From Deltaproteobacteria bacterium (GTDB lineage Bacteria; Desulfobacterota; Binatia; UBA12015): 64,000 nucleotides of DNA. This document shows positions 49,525 to 56,347 of the stretch, one piece after another. The translations under genes were made by a program, and so were the position numbers. The notes beneath the pieces were generated by a model that searched no databases, was not told where the DNA came from, and worked only from the letters and a program-made list of their open reading frames with translations. Position 1 is the stretch's first letter, and every line of letters begins with the position of its first letter. The stretch covers positions 1-64,000 of the forward strand of contig VGTK01000005.1 in the NCBI GenBank assembly GCA_016874715.1, read 5' to 3'.

Positions 49525-50240
49525 CGCGCCACAGGTCCTAGCGCGGAGGCGATGCAGCGCTCAAGGGCGAGCCCCTGGGCAAGCGTGAGGTCGGCACCAC
49601 GCCCCACGCAGGCCTTCGCCGCGCGTACGAGAGCCGGATCGAGCGCCGCGACACGACGCGCCAGCGCGCCCGCCGTCGCGCGCAGCCGTCCCGGGGACAC
49701 GGCGCGCTGCGCGAGCCCGATCCGCACCGCGGTACGGGCGCCGATCACCTCCCCGGCGAGGAGAACGGCGGCGGCCCTGCCCTCGCCGATCGCGCGCGGC
49801 AGCGTCTGTGTGCCACCGACGCCCGGAACCAGCCCGAGGCCCGTCTCGGGCAGCGCGAAGCGCGCGTCGTACGCGCACACGATCAGATCGCAGAGCAGCG
49901 CCATCTCGAGGCCGCCGCCCACGGCGTGCCCGTGCACCGCGGCGATCGACAAGCAGGGCAGCGTGCTCCACAAGCGCCAGACGTCGCGCTGCTGCCGCAC
50001 CTCGCGCGCGCGCACCGGCGAGGGCGCCGTACCGAACTCGGCGAGATCGCCACCGGTCGAGAACGCGCGGCCGTTGCCGCGCACGACGAGCACGGACACC
50101 CCGGGCTCCGCGTGCAGCCACTCGAGGGCCGCGAAGATCGCGTCCCGCATGCCGCGGTCGTAGGCGTTGAGGACCTCCGGACGATCGAGCGTCAGCGTGA
50201 CCACGCGGTCGTCGCGCTCGAGCACGACAGGCGGCTTCAC
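49521..50240 (-). CDS. Enoyl-CoA hydratase/isomerase with both catalytic glutamates
   Basis: A 239-residue crotonase. It starts at GTG 50240, overlapping the amidohydrolase stop (GTGA). Both active-site Glu are present: GGGLEMALLCDLIV and LPETGLGLVPGVGGTQTLPR; the oxyanion loop reads FSTGGDLAEF. These are the positions of rat mitochondrial hydratase Glu144 and Glu164, so the enzyme likely hydrates a trans-2-enoyl-CoA, or isomerises it. It is slightly shorter than usual (about 255 residues). Its role in the pathway encoded by the cluster is inferred. Confidence 0.85.
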   Translation of the reverse strand: MKPPVVLERDDRVVTLTLDRPEVLNAYDRGMRDAIFAALEWLHAEPGVSVLVVRGNGRAFSTGGDLAEFGTAPSPVRAREVRQQRDVWRLWSTLPCLSIAAVHGHAVGGGLEMALLCDLIVCAYDARFALPETGLGLVPGVGGTQTLPRAIGEGRAAAVLLAGEVIGARTAVRIGLAQRAVSPGRLRATAGALARRVAALDPALVRAAKACVGRGADLTLAQGLALERCIASALGPVAR

Positions 50241-51670
50241 GCGACCACACGCCCCGCGGAAAGCGCGTGCCGGACGCGGAGCGTCCGCCAGCGTCCGTCC
50301 CACGACGCAGAGTCGACGAGCAGCAGGTCGGCAGCGCCACCGGTCACGAGCCCGAAGGGCACACGCTCGCCCCGCAGACGCGCCGGCGCGGAGGTGAAGA
50401 TCTCGAGTGCGTCGGGCTCGTCGAGCGCCTGGCAGGCTCCGAGGACGCGGCCGTCGCGCGTCGTGCGGCGCAGGGCACCGTCGATGCCGACCAGCGGTTC
50501 GAACGGGACGACCGGCGCGTCGCTGCCCGCCGCGACGATCACGCCCGCGGCGCGCAGATCCCGCAGCGGGTACAGCCAGTCCTGCAGTGGCTCCTCCACC
50601 TCGCGACGGTACTTGTCGCCGCGCCAGGCGACGAACGCCGGCTGCGTGACCACGGCGACCCCCGCGTCCGCGATGCGGCGGACCACCTCCGGAGGGCACA
50701 GCGACGCATGCTCGAGTCGGTCGGGCACCTCGTCGGCACCGGCACGGACCGGCGCCGCCGCCAGCGCATCGAGGACCTCGACGACGACGTCGGCCTCGAC
50801 CGCGTGCACGGCGACCGGAAGGCCGCGCAAGCGCGCCCGGCGCAAACGGTCGGCGAAGTCCGGCGCGCGCACCTCGTCACTCGAGCGGGCGAGCAGCTTC
50901 ACGCCGGCGATCACAACGCGCCCCGCCGCGGCGCGGCGTGCCGGCTCCACGTCGTCGGGGTCGGCGATGAAGGCGCGGACCTGCAGCGGCAGCTCGCGCG
51001 CCTCGACGGCTTCGGCCAGGCGCGCGACGCGAGCCGCGTCGTTGCTCGCGGTCGGGTCGTCGACGTGCACGACGCCGGCGCGTGCGAGCGCCGAACCGAC
51101 CGCCCGCAACCCCCGCGCGAGCGCCGCCCGATCGACCGGGCCGACGACGCGCGTGATCTCCGGCTCGAGGCCGAACACCGGCCCGAGCGGCCGTCCCGCC
51201 GCGTCGCGTGGTGCGCGCTCCGCGGCCGGCGGACCGAGAGCACGCTCGACGCGCGCCCAGCCCGCCGAGTTCAGGAGCGTCGCGTGCCGCGTCGCGTGCC
51301 GGAGACGAACCGGATGCTCGGGCAGGGCTTCGTCGAGCTCGACCCTCGTCGGGTGGCGCCCCTCGGCCAGCCACGCCTCGTCGTAGCCCGACACGCGCAG
51401 CCACGTTCCCGGCGGCAGACCGGCCGCGGCCGCGCGGAGCCTTCCCAGCAGCTCCGGCAGCGTCGACGGGAGCGCGTCACCCAGGTGGAGTCCCGCGCGA
51501 TCGGCTGCGCAGGCGAAGAGGTGGATGTGCGGGTCGGCGAACGCGGGCAGCAGCAATGCGTGCTCGTCCCCCAGCACGAGGCCATCGCGCGGTGCCGTGC
51601 CCGCGTCGAGGGGCACGCGGGCGGTGATGCGACCGCCCGCGAGACGCAGGCGGCACGGCCCGGCCGGCAC
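50237..51670 (-). CDS. Amidohydrolase-3 family (YtcJ-like) metal-dependent hydrolase
   Basis: A 477-residue reading from GTG 51670. The amidohydrolase HxH metal motif is ADPHIHLF at about residue 38; later ligands are in VAVHAVEADVV, LEHASLCPPEVV and the Asp of AAGSDAPVVPFEP. That matches the Amidohydro_3 family (deacetylases and N-acyl amide hydrolases). The start is odd: the frame runs on upstream to the region of the mini-protein, and a CTG at 51724 overlaps that gene's TGA as CTGA, mirroring the ATGA/GTGA overlaps found throughout; a CTG start would add 18 residues (SPAYVVGRPLVRDG) that look like a normal family N-terminus. Confidence 0.82.
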   Translation of the reverse strand: MPAGPCRLRLAGGRITARVPLDAGTAPRDGLVLGDEHALLLPAFADPHIHLFACAADRAGLHLGDALPSTLPELLGRLRAAAAGLPPGTWLRVSGYDEAWLAEGRHPTRVELDEALPEHPVRLRHATRHATLLNSAGWARVERALGPPAAERAPRDAAGRPLGPVFGLEPEITRVVGPVDRAALARGLRAVGSALARAGVVHVDDPTASNDAARVARLAEAVEARELPLQVRAFIADPDDVEPARRAAAGRVVIAGVKLLARSSDEVRAPDFADRLRRARLRGLPVAVHAVEADVVVEVLDALAAAPVRAGADEVPDRLEHASLCPPEVVRRIADAGVAVVTQPAFVAWRGDKYRREVEEPLQDWLYPLRDLRAAGVIVAAGSDAPVVPFEPLVGIDGALRRTTRDGRVLGACQALDEPDALEIFTSAPARLRGERVPFGLVTGGAADLLLVDSASWDGRWRTLRVRHALSAGRVVA

Positions 51671-51720
51671 GAGCCGTGCGCCGTCACGGACGAGCGGCCG
51701 GCCGACGACGTACGCGGGGC

Positions 51721-51864
51721 TCAGTCCGACGACGGCAGCGGCTTCGCTTCCTTCAGCTTCATGTCCGCACCGCAACACGTGATGCTCCCCGCTCCGGCCT
51801 TGTTGCACAGCGCCTCGGCGTTGCACTTCTCGCAGATGTAGCGCTTGCCCAGCATGTTGCTCAT
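51721..51864 (-). CDS. Desulforedoxin-like mini-protein (FeS4 site), copy 2
   Basis: A 47-residue protein from ATG 51864. Cys11, Cys14, Cys30 and Cys31 have the same positions as the copy at 47027-47146 (ICEKCN, then TCCGADM), and Lys7, Tyr9, Ile10 and Ala23-Gly24 are shared. An extra Cys20 occurs. It ends with a Pro/Ser tail. The stop coincides with the CTG start candidate of the amidohydrolase gene, so coupling is likely. A rubredoxin-type iron site is inferred from the spacing; an alternative is a zinc knuckle. Confidence 0.78.
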   Translation of the reverse strand: MSNMLGKRYICEKCNAEALCNKAGAGSITCCGADMKLKEAKPLPSSD

Positions 51865-51906
51865 CGTCGGTCTCTCCTTCGCTCCTACGGCGTCGCAGGC
51901 CGGGCG

Positions 51907-52914
51907 TCACTCTGCAGCCGGCGTCGCCGTGACCTCTACCGTCACGGGGCGATCGCCGTCCAGTGCCACGAGGCGCGTGCCGTCCGACGCCGCTGTGGCG
52001 CGGACTCGGGCCAGCCCGATCGGGCGTCCGGTATCGGGCAGGACCGCGGCACACGTCACCCGGCCGACCTCGGTGTCCCCGTCACGCAGGGGCGTGCCGG
52101 GCGTGAGCACGGCTCCGGGCTCGCCCGTCAACCGCACCAGACGCCAGTTGACGTGTCCGCGCGCGGCGATGCGCTCCATGACCTCCTGCCCGAGGTAGCA
52201 GCCCTTCCGGTACGACACCGCCCGGGCGAGCGACGGAATCTCGGCAGCGAGCGTCTGCGCGTCGTAGTCGACACCCTCGCGCGCCCAGCCGTTCGCGATG
52301 CGGAATACCTCGCTCGCGTCCGGGCCGACCGAGACCGCGCCGCCGCCGAGCAGCTCGAGGGCGAGCGCGTCCTCGCAGGCCTCCTCGGCGCTCCAGATGT
52401 GGAAGCCGCGCGCGCCGAACTCCGCGAGCCGCGCCACGCGGACGGCGACGCCGCCACGCAGGATCTCGACGTGAGCCCCCTCGGCCAGCGTGCCGACCCC
52501 GGCGCCGAGGACCTCGACCAGCACGGCCCCCGCGCCGGGGCCGCGCAGCGCCATGCCCGACAGCGACAGCTCGTCGAACTCGACGTCGTCCGCGACGACG
52601 AACCGCTCGAGCGCCATGCGCACGCGCTCGCGCGACGAGGCGGGCAGGTCGAGCCAGGTCGCGCCCTCGAGCACGAGGACGCACAGATCCGCGACCACAC
52701 GCCCCTGCTCGGTCAGCAGGAGCGCGTGCGTGCCGTCCCCCGGTGCGAGCTTCGCCACCTCGTTCGACAGCATCCCCTGCAGGAACGTCGCACGGTCGGC
52801 GCCGCGCGCGGCGAGCACCATGCGCTCCGACAAGGGAGAGAGCGCGGCACCCGTCCGCAGTGCGGCGAGCTCGCGCTCGAGGGCGGCGGCGTCGGGCTTC
52901 TCGACGGCGGCCAT
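51907..52914 (-). CDS. ygfZ: Folate-binding YgfZ/GcvT-like protein
   Basis: YgfZ-family proteins use tetrahydrofolate and support assembly or repair of certain Fe-S enzymes such as MiaB. The 335-residue protein has the GcvT-like fold and the family signature K-G-C-Y-x-G-Q-E in SYRKGCYLGQEVMERI at about residues 236-251, with the conserved Cys. The N-terminal GADRATFLQGMLSNEV is also typical. It starts at ATG 52914 and diverges from the BadI/MenB-like gene 59 bases away. The nearby FeS4 mini-proteins and ferredoxin fusion are compatible with an iron-sulfur role. Confidence 0.9.
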   Translation of the reverse strand: MAAVEKPDAAALERELAALRTGAALSPLSERMVLAARGADRATFLQGMLSNEVAKLAPGDGTHALLLTEQGRVVADLCVLVLEGATWLDLPASSRERVRMALERFVVADDVEFDELSLSGMALRGPGAGAVLVEVLGAGVGTLAEGAHVEILRGGVAVRVARLAEFGARGFHIWSAEEACEDALALELLGGGAVSVGPDASEVFRIANGWAREGVDYDAQTLAAEIPSLARAVSYRKGCYLGQEVMERIAARGHVNWRLVRLTGEPGAVLTPGTPLRDGDTEVGRVTCAAVLPDTGRPIGLARVRATAASDGTRLVALDGDRPVTVEVTATPAAE

Positions 52915-52973
52915 GTCGCGGGTCTAGCAGAGCGCTCGGCAACCGTGCCAGATTCGCGCGCGGAGGAGCCACG

Positions 52974-53756
52974 ATGAGCTACGAGGACGTTCTCTACGAG
53001 GTGTGCGACCAGGTTGCGTGGATCACCATCAACCGCCCGGAGCGCCGCAACGCCTTCCGACCGGAGACCGTCGACGAGCTGATCGACGCCTTCAAGCGCG
53101 CCTGGGCGGACCGCGGCGTCGGGGTCGCCGTGCTGTCCGGGGCGAACGACACGTTCTGCTCCGGCGGCGACCAGAAGGCGCGCGGTGCCACGGGCTACGG
53201 CGACCGGCCCGGCATCGGGCTCGACGTGGCCGGCCTGCACGGCGTCATCCGCTCGATGCCGAAGCCGGTGATCGCCATGGTCGACGGCTACGCCGTCGGG
53301 GGCGGGCACGTGCTGCACGTGGTGTGCGACCTCTCGGTCGCTTCGGACCGCGCGATCTTCGGCCAGGTCGGGCCGAAGATGGGCAGCGTCGATCCGGGCT
53401 TCGGGACGGCCTACCTGGCGCGCGTCGTCGGCGAGAAGAAGGCGCGCGAGATCTGGTTCCTCTGCCGGCAGTACGGAGCCCAGGAGGCGCTGGCGATGGG
53501 CCTGGTGAACAGGGTCGTGCCCGCAGCCGAGCTCCGGGCCGAGGTCGAGCGCTGGTGCGCCGAGCTGAATGCGATGAGCCCTACGGCGATCAAGATCGCG
53601 AAGCAGTCGTTCAACGCCGACACCGATCAGCTGCACGGCACGACGGAGCTCGGCTTCACCGCGCTCGAGATGTACTACGGCAGCCCCGAGGGCGAGGAAG
53701 GCCGCAAGGCGTTCGAGGAGAAGCGCAAGCCCGACTTCGCGAGGTTTCGACGATAG
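52974..53756 (+). CDS. Crotonase of the BadI/MenB (naphthoyl-CoA synthase / ketocyclohexanecarboxyl-CoA hydrolase) type
   Basis: A 260-residue protein from ATG 52974 (GGAGGAGCCACG). The FCSGGDQKARG loop, the VDGYAVGGGHVLHVVCDLSVAS segment and the C-terminal EEKRKPDFARF are shared by MenB, which cyclises succinylbenzoyl-CoA in menaquinone synthesis, and BadI, which cleaves 2-ketocyclohexanecarboxyl-CoA in alicyclic/benzoate degradation. GQVGPKMGSVDPGFGTAYLARVVG is closer to BadI as I remember it, while WFLCRQYGAQEAL is closer to MenB. Both catalytic Glu of hydratases are absent, as expected for this subgroup. No men genes and no bad genes are nearby to decide. Confidence 0.8.
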   Translation: MSYEDVLYEVCDQVAWITINRPERRNAFRPETVDELIDAFKRAWADRGVGVAVLSGANDTFCSGGDQKARGATGYGDRPGIGLDVAGLHGVIRSMPKPVIAMVDGYAVGGGHVLHVVCDLSVASDRAIFGQVGPKMGSVDPGFGTAYLARVVGEKKAREIWFLCRQYGAQEALAMGLVNRVVPAAELRAEVERWCAELNAMSPTAIKIAKQSFNADTDQLHGTTELGFTALEMYYGSPEGEEGRKAFEEKRKPDFARFRR

Positions 53757-53817
53757 GAAGCGAGGGGGCTCCCGTCCCTCGGCTGCGCCGTCGTCGGGTG
53801 GGTCGCTGGTGGCGCGC

Positions 53818-54651
53818 TCAGGCGTCGCGCAGGATCTTCGTGGCGTCCGCGGCGGTGGCGCCGTCGTGGACGATGGCCATGAAGGCCCGCGTGATCGCAC
53901 GCGGCTTCTCGTGCTGGATCACGTTGCGGCCGTAGACGATGCCCGCAGCACCGGCGCGGATCACCTGCTCGGTGCGCGCGAAGATCTCCTCCTCGCTCGC
54001 CTTGCCGCCGCCGCGCACCAGCACGGGCTTGCCGCCCGCGACGCGGAGCACGCGCGAGTAGTCCGCGAGGTCGTCGGTCGGATCGGCCTTGATCACGTCG
54101 GCACCGAGCTCGACCGCCTGGCGGACGAGCGTCGCGATGCGCTCGGGGTCGCCTTCGACGGCCAGCCCGCCCTTCCCGTCCGGCTTCATGGCGATCGGCT
54201 CGACCATGAGCGGCATGCCCCAGCGGTCGCACTCGGGCTTCAGCCGGCCGAGGTTCTCGACGCACTGCCGGTGCAGGTCGGTCTCGCCCGGAATCCAGAG
54301 CAGGAACGCGACGACGCACGCGGCGTCGAGGCGCAGCGCGGTCTCGACGCCGCCGTCGAGTAGCGCGCAGAAGAACTCGTCGGGCGGGTTTGGTCCGTAC
54401 ACGTTGGCCACGTCGACGCGCAGCACGAGTGCCGGCTTGCGCGGTCCGCGGACGTCCTGCAGCAGCGACGCCTGTCCCGGGGTGAGCTGCACCGCATCGG
54501 GCTGGGCCGCGACGATGGTCGCGACCGCCGCGGGCATGTCCTCGATGCCGGGCAGGAACGTCGGCTCGTTGAACACGCCGTGGTCGATCGCCACGTCGAA
54601 GCAGCGGCCGTCGGCGGCGAGGAGGCGTCCCAGGCGCGGCGCGATGCTCAC
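53818..54651 (-). CDS. DhnA-type class I aldolase (fructose-bisphosphate aldolase class IA-like)
   Basis: A 277-residue TIM-barrel aldolase of the DeoC/FbaB/LacD class. CFDVAIDHGVFNEP at about residues 18-31 carries the conserved Asp-His-Gly; the Schiff-base Lys is in GADVIKADPTDDL at about 190 and a later phosphate loop is GGKPVLVRGGGKAS then GIVYGRNVIQH. Possible reactions are cleavage of fructose-1,6-bisphosphate or the ADH (aminodeoxyheptulosonate) synthase step of archaeal-type aromatic synthesis; the sequence does not separate them. The GTG at 54651 overlaps the stop of the upstream glutaredoxin-type gene (GTGA). Confidence 0.85.
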   Translation of the reverse strand: MSIAPRLGRLLAADGRCFDVAIDHGVFNEPTFLPGIEDMPAAVATIVAAQPDAVQLTPGQASLLQDVRGPRKPALVLRVDVANVYGPNPPDEFFCALLDGGVETALRLDAACVVAFLLWIPGETDLHRQCVENLGRLKPECDRWGMPLMVEPIAMKPDGKGGLAVEGDPERIATLVRQAVELGADVIKADPTDDLADYSRVLRVAGGKPVLVRGGGKASEEEIFARTEQVIRAGAAGIVYGRNVIQHEKPRAITRAFMAIVHDGATAADATKILRDA

Positions 54652-55400
54652 GCGCTCACCCGATCCGCTGCGGCGGCGTCCGCCGCCGGGTCGGCCGAAG
54701 GCGCGGGCAGCGCGTAGGTCGTTTCGAGGTAGGCGACGATGTCCGCCGACTCGAACATCGCGCGACCCGTGTTCGGGTCGAGGAGGTAGGGCACCTGCAT
54801 CTTTCCCGCGCGCGCGACGAAGGCGTCGCGCTTCGGGCTGCCCTTCGCGACGTTGTGCAGCACGTAGGGGATCTCGAGCGTGCACAGCGCCTCGCGCACC
54901 AGGCGGCAATACGGCGACGCCTCGAAGCTCCACAGCTCGAGCAGCTGCGCGGGCAGCCGTGACGGCCGCGCACGCACGCCCGAGAGAGGACGGCAGAGCG
55001 ACGCGAGCGCGTTGCTCGCGAGGTACAGAGGCGCGAGCGAGAGCGACGCCGGAACGCTGCCGTCCCCGTAGCGCAAGAACAGGTGCCGTACGATGTCGTC
55101 CGACTCGTACGTCTCGAGGCCCGTGTTGGGGTCGACCAGGTACGGGAACTGCGCCTTGCCGCCGCGCTGCACCAGCTCCGGACGGAAGCGGCTGCCGCCC
55201 TTCGGGCACGGCTTCACGATCACGTCGAGGTCGAGGATCGACAGCGCTTCGCGGACCTTGCGGCAGAAGGGACACGCCTCGAACTCGTAGAGCTCGAGCA
55301 GCCGCTCGGGGCGCGGGCCGGGCGTCCCGATGGTCATTCCATTGCCGGCGCGAACCACCGACACGGCGAACGACGATGCGAGATCGAGTACACGGCTCAC
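54648..55400 (-). CDS. Tandem glutaredoxin/GST-N-domain protein (CPFC and SPYC sites)
   Basis: A 250-residue protein with two copies of a thioredoxin-fold GST-N domain. Domain 1, about residues 34-112, has an ACPFC redox site (Cys43, Cys46) and the cis-Pro in AQFPYLVDPNTG. Domain 2, about 153-230, has ASPYC (Cys165 only) and MQVPYLLDPNTG. No C-terminal all-helical GST domain is present. The arrangement resembles plant plastid glutaredoxin-like double-domain proteins. GTG 55400 is the start (GGGGGATGCC); an internal ATG lies at residue 22. The gene overlaps the aldolase gene. The function is unknown; a thiol-disulfide role is likely. Confidence 0.82.
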   Translation of the reverse strand: MSRVLDLASSFAVSVVRAGNGMTIGTPGPRPERLLELYEFEACPFCRKVREALSILDLDVIVKPCPKGGSRFRPELVQRGGKAQFPYLVDPNTGLETYESDDIVRHLFLRYGDGSVPASLSLAPLYLASNALASLCRPLSGVRARPSRLPAQLLELWSFEASPYCRLVREALCTLEIPYVLHNVAKGSPKRDAFVARAGKMQVPYLLDPNTGRAMFESADIVAYLETTYALPAPSADPAADAAAADRVSA

Positions 55401-55419
55401 GGCATCCCCCTCTGCGGAT

Positions 55420-56331
55420 TCAAAGGTAAACCAGCCAGTCGCGGTGCTTCGCGTTGCGGCCGCGGACGGCGTCGAGGTAGGCTCGCTGCATCCGCTGCGT
55501 GATCGGCCCCGGCGTCTCGCGGCCGATCGCGCGCCCGTCGAGCTCGCGCACCGGCGTGATCTCGACCGCGGTACCGGTCATGAACGTCTCGTCGGCGATG
55601 TAGATCTCGTCGCGCGTGATGCGCTCCTCGAGCACCGTGATGCCCTCGTCGGCCAGCAGCCGGATGATCGTGTCGCGCGTGATACCGGGCAGGATCGAGT
55701 GCCCGCCCGGCGTCTTCACGACGCCGTCGCGCACGATGAAGATGTTCTCGCCGCTGCCCTCGGCGACGAAACCCTCGGTGTCGAGCATGATGGCTTCCTG
55801 GAAGCCGCCCGAGCGCGCCTCGTGCGAGGCGAGAATCGAGTTCACGTAGTTCCCGACCGTCTTCGCCTTCGACATCAGCGTGTTCGAGTGGAAGCGGTGG
55901 AACGACGACGTCTTGGCGCGGATGCCCTTGGTCTGGCCGTCGGCGCCCAGGTAGGCCCCCCAGCGCCACGCAGCGATGGCGACCCGCACCGGGTTTTCCG
56001 CTGCGAGTCCCATCTCGCCGTCGCCGAGGAAGACCAGCGGACGGAGGTAGCACTCGTCGAGACCGTTCTTCCGGACGGTCTCGACGCATGCGTCGTCGAT
56101 CTCCCTCTCCGCGAACGGGATCGTCAACCCGAGAATGCGAGCCGAGTCGTACAGACGCCGGTTGTGCTCGCGCAGGCGAAACACCGCCGAGCGTCCGTCG
56201 TCCCCGCGGTAGCACCGGATGCCCTCGAACACGCCGAGCCCGTAGTGGAGGGTGTGCGTCAGGACGTGGACGTTGGCCTCGTCCCAGGGCACGAACTTCC
56301 CGTCGAGCCAGATCCAGCTGCTCTTGTCCAC
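55420..56331 (-). CDS. ilvE: Branched-chain amino acid aminotransferase
   Basis: PLP fold-type IV enzyme making the final step of valine, leucine and isoleucine synthesis. The 303-residue protein has VHVLTHTLHYGLGVFEGIR at about residues 21-39, a Schiff-base Lys in SKAKTVGNYVNS (near 155), GFVAEGSGENIFIV and LPGITRDTII, then TGTAVEITPV. GTG 56331 is behind GGAGGGAAGACGAC. It lies 16 bases from the glnE stop, with the tandem glutaredoxin-type gene next. D-amino acid aminotransferase and aminodeoxychorismate lyase are the near relatives; the length and the GYGVFEG-like motif fit IlvE. Confidence 0.94.
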   Translation of the reverse strand: MDKSSWIWLDGKFVPWDEANVHVLTHTLHYGLGVFEGIRCYRGDDGRSAVFRLREHNRRLYDSARILGLTIPFAEREIDDACVETVRKNGLDECYLRPLVFLGDGEMGLAAENPVRVAIAAWRWGAYLGADGQTKGIRAKTSSFHRFHSNTLMSKAKTVGNYVNSILASHEARSGGFQEAIMLDTEGFVAEGSGENIFIVRDGVVKTPGGHSILPGITRDTIIRLLADEGITVLEERITRDEIYIADETFMTGTAVEITPVRELDGRAIGRETPGPITQRMQRAYLDAVRGRNAKHRDWLVYL

Positions 56332-56347
56332 GTCGTCTTCCCTCCGT

